DNA of 64,000 nucleotides from Microbacterium thalli (GCF_028737325.1 NZ_JAQZCH010000001.1:1098732-1162731); one strand, 5' to 3'. Positions 17,826 to 26,323 are shown, counted from the stretch's first letter. Numbers and translations: made by a program. The notes: a model not told the origin generated them from the sequence alone.

Positions 17826-19880
17826 ATGACGACGACGCCGTTCGCCTCCCTCGACGACTACTTCGCTCTTCCCCGCATCGACGCGGACGTGACCTCGCCC
17901 GACGGGTCGCGCGTCGTGCTCACGGTCGCGACCCTCACGAAGGACCGCACCGCGTACGAGCGTTCGCTGTGGGTCGTCCCCGCGGACGGCACCGGGACGC
18001 CGCGGCGCCTCACCCGCTCGACCACGGGGGAATCGGGAGCGGTGTTCACCTCGAGCGGCGATCTGCTGTTCGTCTCGGGCCGCCCCGACAACGACGCCGC
18101 CGACGACACCCCGGCGCAACTGTGGCTGCTGCCCGCAACCGGTGGCGAGGCCCGGCCGGTGACGCGCCTGGCCGGGGGAGTGGCGGCGGTCACGACCGCG
18201 CCGGACTCCGACCGCATCGTCGTCGCGTCGTCGCTGCTGCCCGAGGCCACGACGATCGAGGCCGATGCCCGGCTGCGCGCGGAGCGGAAGAAGCGGAAGG
18301 TCAGCGCGATCATCCACGACACCTACCCCGTGCGGTACTGGGACCACGATCTCGGCCCGCACGAGCCGGTGCTGCTCTCGCTCGACCTGCACGAGCTCGC
18401 CGAGTCACCCGCGGTCGTCGCGACCGCAGACGAGGCGGTCGCGACGGGGGAGCCGGATGCCGCCGACGAGCCGTACCCGGCCGGTCTGCCGCGTCCCCGC
18501 ATCCTGGTGCGCGGGCGGGCGGCATCCGCGTCGGGCATGGCGCTCGTTCCCGACGGCGCGACGCTCGTCGTCGCGCTGCGCGAGCCGCAGGGCCGTGATG
18601 CCCGCTTCCGTCTCGTCGCCGTCGATACCGGCACGGGCGAGCAGCGCATCGTGCGCGACGAGGTCGACGTCGACCTCGAGATGCCCGTCGTCAGCCACGA
18701 CGGCGCCCGCATCGCCTACGTCCGCACCGAGAAGTCGACCCCCGCCGGCCCGGCCGACCAGGAGCTGTGGGTCAGCGCCCTCGACGGCTCCGACGCGCGA
18801 CGCCTCGCCGACGGCTGGGACCGCTGGCCCAGCAGCATCCGTTTCGCCGAGGACGACGCCGCGCTCATCGTGACGGCCGACCACGACGGACGCGGGCCGG
18901 TGTTCCGCGTGCCGGTGGACGGGGGAGCGGTCGAGCAGCTCACGAGCGACGACTTCGCGTACACGCACGTCGAGACGATCTCCGGGTCGAGCGATCTGAC
19001 CGCGCTGCGCTCGAACTGGATGACGCCGCCGCATCCGGTGCGCGTCTCCGCGTCGAATGTGACGCCCCTCGCGAGCCCCGCGCCGCTGCCGCCCACCGCG
19101 GCTGACATGGTCGAGGTCGAGACCACCGCCGGCGACGGCGCACGGGTGCGCGGCTGGCTGGTGCTGCCCGACGGAGCGGATGCCGCCACCCCCGCCCCGC
19201 TGCTGCTGTGGGTGCACGGCGGACCCGTGAACAGCTGGAACGCGTGGAGTTGGCGGTGGAGCCCGCAGCTCGCCGCCGCCCGCGGCTACGCCGTGCTGCT
19301 GCCCGATCCCGCCCTGTCGACCGGGTACGGCCTCGACTTCATCGCGCGGGGCTGGAACGCCTGGGGCGGCGCGCCCTACACCGACCTCATGGCGCTCACG
19401 GACGCCGTCGTCGCGCGCGACGACATCGACGAGAGCCGCACAGCGGCGATGGGCGGATCGTTCGGCGGTTACATGGCGAACTGGATCGCCGGGCACACCG
19501 ACCGTTTCGACGCGATCGTGACCCACGCCAGCCTCTGGGCGTTCGACCAGTTCAGCGGCACGACCGACTTCGCGCCGTACTGGCAGAGCATCTTCACGCC
19601 CGAGGGGGCGGCCGAGAACTCGCCGCATCGCTTCGTCCGCGACATCCGCACGCCGATGCTGGTCATCCACGGCGACCGCGACTACCGGGTGCCGATCGGC
19701 GAGGGCCTGCGCCTGTGGGCCGACCTCAACGAGCACCACGCGGCGGCCGACGGCACCAGCCCCCACCGGTTCCTGTACTACCCCGACGAGAACCACTGGA
19801 TCCTCTCGCCGCAGAACGCGCGTGTCTGGTACGAGACGGTGTTCGCCTTCCTCGAGCAGAACCTGCCGGCGGGCTCCTAG
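17826..19880 (+). CDS. S9 family peptidase (acylaminoacyl-peptidase/prolyl oligopeptidase-like)
   Basis: 684-residue cytoplasmic serine peptidase degrading short peptides. Residues about 1-420 form a beta-propeller with TolB/DPP-like repeats; residues about 430-684 are the alpha/beta hydrolase domain. The triad is Ser545 in GGSFGGY, Asp619 in HGDRDYRV and His657 in DENHW. No signal peptide is seen. The ATG lies six bases after TAGCGT (17814-17819). Confidence 0.94.
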   Translation: MTTTPFASLDDYFALPRIDADVTSPDGSRVVLTVATLTKDRTAYERSLWVVPADGTGTPRRLTRSTTGESGAVFTSSGDLLFVSGRPDNDAADDTPAQLWLLPATGGEARPVTRLAGGVAAVTTAPDSDRIVVASSLLPEATTIEADARLRAERKKRKVSAIIHDTYPVRYWDHDLGPHEPVLLSLDLHELAESPAVVATADEAVATGEPDAADEPYPAGLPRPRILVRGRAASASGMALVPDGATLVVALREPQGRDARFRLVAVDTGTGEQRIVRDEVDVDLEMPVVSHDGARIAYVRTEKSTPAGPADQELWVSALDGSDARRLADGWDRWPSSIRFAEDDAALIVTADHDGRGPVFRVPVDGGAVEQLTSDDFAYTHVETISGSSDLTALRSNWMTPPHPVRVSASNVTPLASPAPLPPTAADMVEVETTAGDGARVRGWLVLPDGADAATPAPLLLWVHGGPVNSWNAWSWRWSPQLAAARGYAVLLPDPALSTGYGLDFIARGWNAWGGAPYTDLMALTDAVVARDDIDESRTAAMGGSFGGYMANWIAGHTDRFDAIVTHASLWAFDQFSGTTDFAPYWQSIFTPEGAAENSPHRFVRDIRTPMLVIHGDRDYRVPIGEGLRLWADLNEHHAAADGTSPHRFLYYPDENHWILSPQNARVWYETVFAFLEQNLPAGS

Positions 19881-19902
19881 CTGTTCGCTCACCTGACGGA
19901 AG

Positions 19903-19930
19903 CAGCCCCTTTCCCGCGTGGGAGGGGCTG
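19903..19930 (+). terminator. Intrinsic terminator after the S9 peptidase
   Basis: CAGCCCCT pairs with AGGGGCTG around a loop that has an inner CCC/GGG pairing; TTCCT follows. Confidence 0.7.
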
Positions 19931-19999
19931 TTCCTGTCGGGGGGAGCCGTGTTGCGGGGCTGCCGGCATCGAGCAGGGGGTTGCGGACGGGTCGCCTAG

Positions 20000-20018
20000 G
20001 AAGGTTAGGCTTACCTAT
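20000..20018. promoter_or_regulatory. IdeR/DtxR-like iron box
   Basis: The 19 bases match the DtxR/IdeR consensus TTAGGTTAGGCTAACCTAA at 15 positions, including the core AGGTTAGGCT and ACCTA. It overlaps a plausible -10 (TAGGCT, 20006-20011) 60 bp before the siderophore-binding-protein gene. Repression by iron-loaded IdeR/DmdR is the expected control. Confidence 0.85.
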
Positions 20019-20077
20019 GTCGGGTGCTGTCGCACCGGCATCCGCTCGATCCGCACCGCACCAGGAGATGCATCACC

Positions 20078-21067
20078 GTGACCCATTCGTTCGCCCGCAC
20101 CCGTCGACCCGCCCTCGTCTCGATCGCCCTCGTCGCCGCCCTCGGGCTGGCCGGATGCGCGTCGAACGCGAGCCCCGCCGCGGAGCAGACCACCCCGGCA
20201 CCCACGACGGTCACGGTGACCGACAACCACGGCGAGATCGAGGTGCCGGTCGCACCCGAGCGCGTCGTCGCCCTCGACAACACCACCTTCCAGACGCTGA
20301 GCGACTGGGACATCGACCTCGTGGCCGCGCCCAAGCCGCTGATGTACGACCTCTGGCCCAATCTCTCGGGCGGCGAGGACGTGCTCGACGTCGGCCTGCA
20401 CCGCGAGCCCGACCTCGAGGCCGTCATCGCGGCTCAGCCCGACCTCATCGTCGGCGGGTACCGGTTCCGCGACATCTACGACGACCTGACGGCCATCCAG
20501 CCCGCGACCATCGAGACGAGCCCGCGCGACGGCGAGGAGCAGATCGCCGAGCTCAAGCGGCAGGTCGAGATCCTGGGGCAGGTCTTCGACCGCGAAGAGG
20601 ATGCTGCCGCGCTGGCCGACGCGCTCGACCAGGCCGTCGCCGACGCGAAGGGCGCGTACAACGGCACCGACACCGTCGTGGGCCTCATCACCTCGGGCGG
20701 CAAGATCGCCTTCGCGGCGCCCGGCGAGGGTCGAGGCGTGGGGGCTGTGTTCCCCACGCTCGGCCTGGTGCCCGGCATCGACCGCGGCGCGGAGAACGCG
20801 TCGCATGGCGACGACATCAGCGTCGAGGCCATCGCCGCCGCCAACCCCGAGTGGCTCATCGTGCTCGACCGTGACGCGATGTTCGGCGAAGACGGTTACG
20901 TCGCGGCGAAGGAGCTGGTCGAGGGCTCCGAGGCGCTGAAGAACGTCCCCGCCGTGCAGAAGGGCCAGGTCGTGTACCTCGACCCGAGCTTCTACCTCGA
21001 CGAGGGCATCCAGGCCTACACCCAGCTGTACAGCGACATCGCGACGGCATTCGCCGCCGCCGAGTGA
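20078..21067 (+). CDS. Iron-siderophore ABC transporter substrate-binding lipoprotein
   Basis: 329-residue FepB/FecB-type binding protein. Lipobox LGLAGCAS gives Cys27 as the lipidated residue. The periplasmic-binding fold has the VTDNHGEIEVP opening typical of siderophore binders. The GTG at 20078 is used because AGGAG (about 20063-20067) is well placed and the signal peptide starts there; the longer frame upstream runs into the operator. First gene of a four-gene import operon. Confidence 0.92.
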   Translation: MTHSFARTRRPALVSIALVAALGLAGCASNASPAAEQTTPAPTTVTVTDNHGEIEVPVAPERVVALDNTTFQTLSDWDIDLVAAPKPLMYDLWPNLSGGEDVLDVGLHREPDLEAVIAAQPDLIVGGYRFRDIYDDLTAIQPATIETSPRDGEEQIAELKRQVEILGQVFDREEDAAALADALDQAVADAKGAYNGTDTVVGLITSGGKIAFAAPGEGRGVGAVFPTLGLVPGIDRGAENASHGDDISVEAIAAANPEWLIVLDRDAMFGEDGYVAAKELVEGSEALKNVPAVQKGQVVYLDPSFYLDEGIQAYTQLYSDIATAFAAAE

Positions 21068-21072
21068 TCACC

Positions 21073-21107
21073 CGCGGTGCCCCGGCTGATGCGGCCGGGG
21101 CACCGCG
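21073..21107 (+). promoter_or_regulatory. Intercistronic hairpin between binding protein and permease
   Basis: CGCGGTGCCCCGG and its perfect 13-bp complement flank a 9-base loop, between the binding-protein stop and the permease ATG. No U-run follows, so it more likely stabilises the upstream message or attenuates read-through, giving more binding protein than permease. Confidence 0.7.
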
Positions 21108-21114
21108 TCACGTC

Positions 21115-22086
21115 ATGACGACTCTCACCGCTCCTCCTCGCCCGAGACAGCGCCTCGCGCTTCCGGCGGCAACGCTCGGCGTCGCCGCTCTCGTCGTGTG
21201 CTCGCTCTTCGTCGGCGTCTACGACCTGCGCGCCGGCGACCTCGGCGCCGAGATGCTCTGGATCACCCGCGTTCCCCGCACCGTCGCCCTCGCGCTGGCG
21301 GGATGCGCAATGGCCGTCTCCGGCCTGGTGATGCAGCTGCTCACCCAGAACCGGTTCGTCGAGCCCACCACCACCGGCACGACCGAGTGGGCCGCGCTGG
21401 GGCTGCTCGTCGCGGTGCTGCTGATGCCCGAGTCGCCGCTCATCGTACGGATGACGTTCGCGAGTGTCGCCGCGTTCGCGGGCACGCTGGTGTTCCTCGC
21501 GATCCTCCGCCGCATCCGACTGCGCTCGTCGCTGATCGTGCCGCTCATCGGCATCATGCTCGGCGCCGTCGTGTCCTCGTTCACGACCTACCTGGCGGTC
21601 AGCACGAACGCGCTCCAGATGCTCGGCACCTGGTTCCTGGGCAGCTTCACCTCGGTCGTGCGCGGCCGCTACGAGGTGCTGTGGATCGTGGGAATCGTCG
21701 TCGTCCTCGTCGCCCTCTTCGCCGACCGTCTCACCGCCGCGAGCCTCGGGCAGGACGTCGCCACGACCCTCGGCGTCGACTACGACCGCGTGCTGCTGCT
21801 CGGCACCGCGCTGGTGGCCGTCGCGACGGGCGTCACCACGGTCGTCGTGGGCTTCCTGCCGTTCCTCGGCCTCATCGTCCCGAACCTCGTCTCGATGTGG
21901 CGCGGTGACAACCTGCGCGCCAACCTGCCGTGGGTATGCCTCGGGGGCGTGGCGATCATCGTCGTGTGCGACATCGTCGGTCGCGTCATCCGGATGCCGT
22001 TCGAGGTTCCCGTCTCGATGATCCTGGGCGTGCTCGGAGCCGCCGTGTTCATCGCCCTCCTCCTCCGGCAGCGTGCCCATGGCTGA
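21115..22086 (+). CDS. Iron-siderophore ABC transporter permease (FecCD), first subunit
   Basis: 323-residue BtuC/FecC-type permease with about nine predicted membrane helices. Family patterns include RVPRTVALALAGCAMAVSGLV near the N-terminus and a late GFLPFLGLIVPNLVSMW, which forms the ATPase-contacting region. The start is the ATG after the intercistronic hairpin; a GTG at 21064 overlapping the previous stop would place the hairpin inside the gene and is less likely. Confidence 0.93.
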   Translation: MTTLTAPPRPRQRLALPAATLGVAALVVCSLFVGVYDLRAGDLGAEMLWITRVPRTVALALAGCAMAVSGLVMQLLTQNRFVEPTTTGTTEWAALGLLVAVLLMPESPLIVRMTFASVAAFAGTLVFLAILRRIRLRSSLIVPLIGIMLGAVVSSFTTYLAVSTNALQMLGTWFLGSFTSVVRGRYEVLWIVGIVVVLVALFADRLTAASLGQDVATTLGVDYDRVLLLGTALVAVATGVTTVVVGFLPFLGLIVPNLVSMWRGDNLRANLPWVCLGGVAIIVVCDIVGRVIRMPFEVPVSMILGVLGAAVFIALLLRQRAHG

Positions 22087-23095
22087 CGTCGTCGCCGCGG
22101 CGCCGGCATCGACGGCGGTCGCCACGCGCGCCCCGCGGGTCTGGCTGCGGTTCGTCGTCCTCGCGGTCGTGGTGGCGGCGGCCGCGCTGATGCTGCTCAC
22201 CTGGAACATCCCGCTCGATCCGGCGCAGCGGGGGTACTGGCTCGCGGTCGAATTGCGCCTGACGAGCGTCGCGACCGTGGCGATCGTCGCATGCTGCCAG
22301 GCCGTGGCGACCGTGCTGTTCCACACGGCGACCGGCAACCGCATCCTCACCCCGTCGATCATGGGTTTCGACGCCCTCTACGTCGTGATGCAGACGGCCC
22401 TGGTGTTCTTCTTCGGGGGAGCGGCGCTGTCGGCGACCGACGGTCTGGCGAAGGTCGCCCTGCAGAGCGCCCTGATGGTCGGCTTCGCGACGCTGCTGTA
22501 CGGCTGGCTCTTCGCCGGCAGACGCGGAAATCTGCACATCATGCTGCTGATCGGCATCGTGCTCGGGGTGGGGTTCGGCTCGCTCGCGAGCGTCATGCAG
22601 CGTCTGCTGACGCCGAGCGACTTCGATCTGCTCTCGGCGCGACTGTTCGGCAATCTGAGCAACTCGAACCCCGAGTACCTACCGTGGGCGGCGGGGATCG
22701 TCGCCGTCGTGCTCGCGATCGTCTGGCAGCGGCGACGCCGGCTCGATGTGCTGACGCTCGGACGCGGGACGGCGACAAACCTCGGACTCGCGTACAAGCG
22801 CGAGGTCACGGTGCTGCTCGTCCTCGTCGCGGTGCTCATCTCGGTCTCGACCACCCTCGTCGGACCGCTCACGTTCCTCGGCTTCATCGTCGCGACCCTG
22901 GCCTATCAGCTCGCGGGGTCGTCGCGCCATGCGGTCATCCTGCCGTTCGCGGGGCTGCTGGGCATGGCGACCCTGCTCGTCGGCTCCTTCGTGATGCGGC
23001 ACGTGTTCTACGCGGCCGGCATGCTCACGGTGATCATCGAGTTCGCGGGCGGCCTGTTCTTCATCGTCTACCTGCTGCGAAAGGGCTCGCTGTGA
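22079..23095 (+). CDS. Iron-siderophore ABC transporter permease (FecCD), second subunit
   Basis: 338-residue FecD-type permease pairing with the preceding subunit. It overlaps that gene by 8 bp. There are about nine predicted membrane helices and the conserved GPLTFLGFIVATLAYQL segment near residue 265. An alternative start is a GTG two codons upstream (22073). Confidence 0.93.
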   Translation: MADVVAAAPASTAVATRAPRVWLRFVVLAVVVAAAALMLLTWNIPLDPAQRGYWLAVELRLTSVATVAIVACCQAVATVLFHTATGNRILTPSIMGFDALYVVMQTALVFFFGGAALSATDGLAKVALQSALMVGFATLLYGWLFAGRRGNLHIMLLIGIVLGVGFGSLASVMQRLLTPSDFDLLSARLFGNLSNSNPEYLPWAAGIVAVVLAIVWQRRRRLDVLTLGRGTATNLGLAYKREVTVLLVLVAVLISVSTTLVGPLTFLGFIVATLAYQLAGSSRHAVILPFAGLLGMATLLVGSFVMRHVFYAAGMLTVIIEFAGGLFFIVYLLRKGSL

Positions 23096-23850
23096 TCACG
23101 CTCACCGACGTCACCAAGACCTACGGCGGACTGCGCGTACTCGGACCCGTCGACCTGCACATCCCCGCGGGCGGCGTCACGGCGCTCGTCGGCCCGAACG
23201 GCGCGGGCAAGTCGACGCTGCTGACGATCGTCGGGCGCTTGACGGAGCCGACCACGGGAACCGTCACCGTGGGCGGGCTCGATGTCGCCCGCACCCCGAG
23301 CCGCGACCTCGCGCGGGTCGTGTCGATCCTGCGGCAGGAGAATCACTTCGTCACCCGGCTCACGGTGCGCGACCTCGTCGGCTTCGGCCGGTTCCCGCAT
23401 TCGGGCGGGCGCCTCACCGACCTCGACCGGCGACACGTCGACGAGGCGCTGCGCTTCCTCGACCTCGAGGACCTCTCGCACCGCTACCTCGATCAGCTCT
23501 CGGGCGGTCAGCGTCAGCGCGCCTACGTCGCGATGGTCCTCGCGCAGGACACCGAGTGCATCCTGCTCGACGAGCCGCTGAACAACCTCGACATGAAGCA
23601 CGCCGTGGCGATGATGCGTCAGCTGCGGAGGGCGGCGGACGAGCTGGGCAAGACCGTCGTCGTGGTCATCCACGACATCAACTTCGCCGCTGCCTACGCC
23701 GACCGCATCGTCGCGCTGACGGGCGGCACCGTCGCGTGCGCGGGCACACCGGCCGAGATCATGCGGTCGGACGTGCTCGAGCCGGTGTTCGAGACGCCCA
23801 TCGAGATCCGCGATGGGGGCGCCTATCCGCTCGCGGTGTACTTCCGATGA
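23092..23850 (+). CDS. Iron-siderophore ABC transporter ATP-binding protein
   Basis: 252-residue FecE/FepC-type ATPase. Walker A GPNGAGKST (35-43), signature LSGGQ (136-140), Walker B CILLDEP (156-162), switch His194. The GTG start overlaps the previous stop as GTGA, so the last two genes are coupled. It closes the iron-uptake operon. Confidence 0.95.
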   Translation: MITLTDVTKTYGGLRVLGPVDLHIPAGGVTALVGPNGAGKSTLLTIVGRLTEPTTGTVTVGGLDVARTPSRDLARVVSILRQENHFVTRLTVRDLVGFGRFPHSGGRLTDLDRRHVDEALRFLDLEDLSHRYLDQLSGGQRQRAYVAMVLAQDTECILLDEPLNNLDMKHAVAMMRQLRRAADELGKTVVVVIHDINFAAAYADRIVALTGGTVACAGTPAEIMRSDVLEPVFETPIEIRDGGAYPLAVYFR

Positions 23851-23879
23851 CCGCCGAGACCTTCAGGGAAGCCGCGGGG

Positions 23880-24098
23880 TCAGAGCCGGGCGCCGTCGTC
23901 GTCGCGGTCGTAGACGCCGTCGTTGCGGCCGCGCCGTGACTCGTAGGCGATGAGCCATCCGACCGAGATCGCGGCGGCGAGGACCAGCCCGAGCCAGACG
24001 TTGTCCATCACGAGGCCGAAGAGGATGCCGAGCGCGAACACCAGCGCCGCGCCCAGCGCCCAGTAGGTGTGTCCTCGCTGCCAGCCGCGTGTCGCCAT
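23880..24098 (-). CDS. Small two-helix membrane protein
   Basis: 72 residues: a short basic N-terminus, two membrane helices at about 12-30 and 34-51, and a charged C-terminal tail rich in Arg and Asp. No recognised domain. Its -10 TAGGCT (complement of 24106-24111) stands seven bases before the ATG, the leaderless layout, which supports it being a real gene. Confidence 0.7.
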   Translation of the reverse strand: MATRGWQRGHTYWALGAALVFALGILFGLVMDNVWLGLVLAAAISVGWLIAYESRRGRNDGVYDRDDDGARL

Positions 24099-24140
24099 GC
24101 GAGCCAGCCTAAGCGGAACAGCCGTCGGGGTCAGCCTCGA

Positions 24141-25121
24141 TCATCGGTCGCGATGATCCTCGGGATGCAGCCGCGGACCGCGGCGGGGCTCGAAGACCCC
24201 GCCGGCGTAGATGAGACGGATGACGCGTTGCCGGTGTCCGCGCCAGGGTTCGAGCAGCTCGAGCATTCCGTCGTCGTCGACCCGTCGCCCGGTCAGGGCG
24301 TAGCCGACGGTGTGGCACAGGTGGTAATCGCCGACGCTGACCGCGTCGGGGTCGCCGAACGCCCGGATGCGGGTCTCGGCCGACGTCCATGGGCCGATCC
24401 CGGGCAGCGAGGTCAGGATGCGCTCCCGATCGTCACCGTCCGCAGCGGCCGCGACGGCTCGCTCGATCGAAGCGCGCCGCCGGGCCGAAGCGACGACGGT
24501 ACGCGACTGGGGCGGCTCGAGCCCCGCGCGGTGCCAGGCCCAGCTCGGGATCAGGTGCCACTCGGCCGGAGGCGCGAACATCGGCCGCGGCGTCGGCCCC
24601 GGAGCGCGCTCGCCGTACCACGCGACGATCGCACGCCACGCGCCGAAGGCCTGCAGGCCGGTGACCTTCTGCTCGAAGATGGCGCTCGCCAGATCGTCGA
24701 ACACGAGGTCCGTCGCGCCCAGACGCAGCCCGGGGTTGCGGTCGTGGATGTCGGCGATCAGAGGATGCCGCGACCCGTCGAAATCCGCGGGCTCGTCGTC
24801 GGCGCCGCAGAGGCGGGGGAGTTGATCCAGTGCCCATGAGCCGCCGGGACCCCAAGCGGCCGCACGGACCCGGGAGCGTCCGATGCGCAGCGCGAGGGTC
24901 GCGATTCCCTGGGGAGTGCGGCTCACGCGCCACAGTACGTCGCCCACGATCGTCATCGTCGGATCATGGGCGCCGTGCTGCTGATCGCGCACCGCGCGCA
25001 GTGCATCGATCGGCACGGCGGGACGGTACTCCGTCTCGAGTGGGCGCTCCATGGTCGGACGGGGGTCGCGCGGCTCGGGTGCGCGACGGCGCGGCATCCG
25101 TCCCGTCGTGACCGCGCTCAT
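24141..25121 (-). CDS. AlkA-like DNA-3-methyladenine glycosylase
   Basis: 326-residue base-excision repair enzyme that removes alkylated purines. The helix-hairpin-helix is LPGIGPWTSAETRIRA, followed by the catalytic Asp in SVGDYHLC, the HhH-GPD pattern. The N-terminal 50 residues are basic and variable. Its ATG is six bases after TAGGGT (complement of 25128-25133). Confidence 0.88.
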   Translation of the reverse strand: MSAVTTGRMPRRRAPEPRDPRPTMERPLETEYRPAVPIDALRAVRDQQHGAHDPTMTIVGDVLWRVSRTPQGIATLALRIGRSRVRAAAWGPGGSWALDQLPRLCGADDEPADFDGSRHPLIADIHDRNPGLRLGATDLVFDDLASAIFEQKVTGLQAFGAWRAIVAWYGERAPGPTPRPMFAPPAEWHLIPSWAWHRAGLEPPQSRTVVASARRRASIERAVAAAADGDDRERILTSLPGIGPWTSAETRIRAFGDPDAVSVGDYHLCHTVGYALTGRRVDDDGMLELLEPWRGHRQRVIRLIYAGGVFEPRRGPRLHPEDHRDR

Positions 25122-25167
25122 GCCGACACCCTACGTCGGAACCTCCGACATCCGGCGGGCGCGGGCG

Positions 25168-25875
25168 TCAGAAGCGGTCGGGCGACGGCGTGCCGTGTCC
25201 GTAGCGGATGACGACGTCGGCGTGGCGGTCGAAGCGGTAGCCGACACCGCGCACCGTGCGGACGATGTCTTCGTAGCGGCCGAGCTTGGCCCGCAGCCGG
25301 CGGACGTGGACGTCGATCGTGCGCTCGCCGGGGGCCTCTTCGTCGCCGCCGTTGTTCCACAGCGAGTCGACGAGCTCGGAACGCTCGATCGTGCGGCCCT
25401 CGCGCAGCACGAGGTACTGCAGCAGCTCGAACTCCTTGAAGGTGAACGCTGCGGACTCGCCGTCGATGAAGACGCGCTTGCGCGAGATGTCGACCGTGAC
25501 GCCGCCGGGGACGTGGTCGTCGGCGGGCTCGTCCTGCTTGGTGCGCGCGACGGCGCTGGGCTCGTGGAGCGCCAGACGCACGACGTCGACGTCGCGTCCG
25601 CCGGCCCCGGTCGGCGCGAGCGCGACGGTCGCGTAGGTCTCGGCGTGCGGTGCGAGCTCGCCGAGCGTGCGACGCAGCGCCTCGACGAGCGTCGACAGCG
25701 ACACACCGTCGACGGCGGCCTTGGCCTCGTCGATGCCGACGTACAGGGCGAAACCGCGCGGGGCGGTGGATCCGGCGGGTGCGACGGCCGGTGCGGCGGG
25801 GGCTGCCGGAGCGGTGTCGACGGCGCGGAGGTGACGAGCGGGGGCGACGGAGGTCAGGAGAGCGGTGTTCGACAT
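25168..25875 (-). CDS. Orphan OmpR-type winged-helix DNA-binding protein
   Basis: 235 residues. The C-terminal half (about 130-225) is an OmpR/PhoB winged helix, with FTFKEFELLQYLVLREGRT, RTIDVHVRRLRAKL and TVRGVGYRF. The N-terminal half is not a receiver domain: no phospho-acceptor Asp or conserved Lys, but an Ala/Pro-rich stretch and a small alpha/beta segment (ALYVGIDEAKAAVDG). So it is not an ordinary response regulator and no kinase gene is adjacent. The start is the ATG at 25873-25875. The Shine-Dalgarno GAGG is 11 bases upstream and could be masked by CCTC in a small hairpin (25878-25890). Confidence 0.85.
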   Translation of the reverse strand: MSNTALLTSVAPARHLRAVDTAPAAPAAPAVAPAGSTAPRGFALYVGIDEAKAAVDGVSLSTLVEALRRTLGELAPHAETYATVALAPTGAGGRDVDVVRLALHEPSAVARTKQDEPADDHVPGGVTVDISRKRVFIDGESAAFTFKEFELLQYLVLREGRTIERSELVDSLWNNGGDEEAPGERTIDVHVRRLRAKLGRYEDIVRTVRGVGYRFDRHADVVIRYGHGTPSPDRF

Positions 25876-26099
25876 GAGAGGTTCGTCCTCGGAACGTGAA
25901 CCCGGGCCTGCGGCCGGTGAGCGGGTTCGGATGTGCGTTGCGTGCGGCCCAGCGGGGGCCGGTGATCGAGCATCCGGATGCGGCGTTGTGGGCCGTTGCG
26001 CCGGAGCTCGGGGATCCGCGGCCGCGTTCAGAAGCGGCGGAGGATCAGGCGGGGTACACCTGTCAGCGGCACATTCGGCAACACATGACAGCACGCTGC

Positions 26100-26116
26100 G
26101 ACATCATCATGATGTC
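26100..26116. promoter_or_regulatory. Perfect palindrome, operator candidate
   Basis: GACATCATCATGATGTC is an 8-1-8 perfect inverted repeat in an otherwise G+C-rich region, about 55 bases inside the predicted leader of the winged-helix gene. Confidence 0.5.
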
Positions 26117-26174
26117 AGCGGTTCCGTTCGCCTCCCGGGCGGACAGAGTGCGTGCAAAGTCAGTCATGGGGTCG

Positions 26175-26204
26175 ATTATGACGATGCGTGTCCGCGTGTG
26201 TCAA
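26175..26204 (-). promoter_or_regulatory. Sigma70-type promoter for the winged-helix gene
   Basis: On the minus strand a consensus -35 TTGACA (complement of 26199-26204) and a -10 CATAAT (complement of 26175-26180) are separated by 18 bp. The -35 lies within a GTGTG-TCAAA-CACAC inverted repeat (26196-26210). Transcription should start near 26168 and run about 290 bases before the first codon at 25875. Confidence 0.6.
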
Positions 26205-26323
26205 ACACACCGGCGGTCGACGTTCTTCGATGACGAAAAGTGACAGAACGCGCGCCTGCGTGATCGCTCCGAGATCGACGGCCCGCACGCCTCGCGGGTG
26301 AGCGCCGGGCGTAGCGTGGGCTC

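Larger units (their letters stand above)
25876..26323. other. 448-bp intergenic region: long leader and promoter of the winged-helix gene
   Basis: No gene is convincing here. It holds a good minus-strand promoter (26175-26204), a 17-base palindrome (26100-26116), several TGTCA/TGACA motifs (26061, 26086, 26113), a Cys-rich 15-codon minus-strand ORF (26063-26110), a GCATCCGGATGC palindrome (25970-25981), and at the right edge the -10 of the GNAT gene (26312-26317). It is visibly more A+T-rich around 26090-26250 than its surroundings. Confidence 0.6.

Noticed and set aside
21064..21114. Alternative GTG start of the first FecCD permease
   Set aside because: It would place a perfect 13-bp hairpin inside the first 15 codons; the ATG at 21115 gives the normal permease N-terminus.
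23847..23939. 30-codon ORF (MTAETFREAAG...) overlapping the FecE-like stop by ATGA
   Set aside because: It is low in complexity (Ala/Val repeats) and largely antisense to the small membrane-protein gene; no domain. It could be a remnant, but there is no positive support.
25876..26094. N-terminal extension of the winged-helix protein to a GTG at 26094
   Set aside because: The added 73 residues are Pro/Ala-rich with no domain, and the extension runs through an A+T-richer leader that has its own promoter features.
25896..26243. Plus-strand ORF of 115 codons in the 26-kb intergenic region
   Set aside because: Composition and codon use are unlike the flanking genes, no ribosome-binding site, and it crosses the palindromes.
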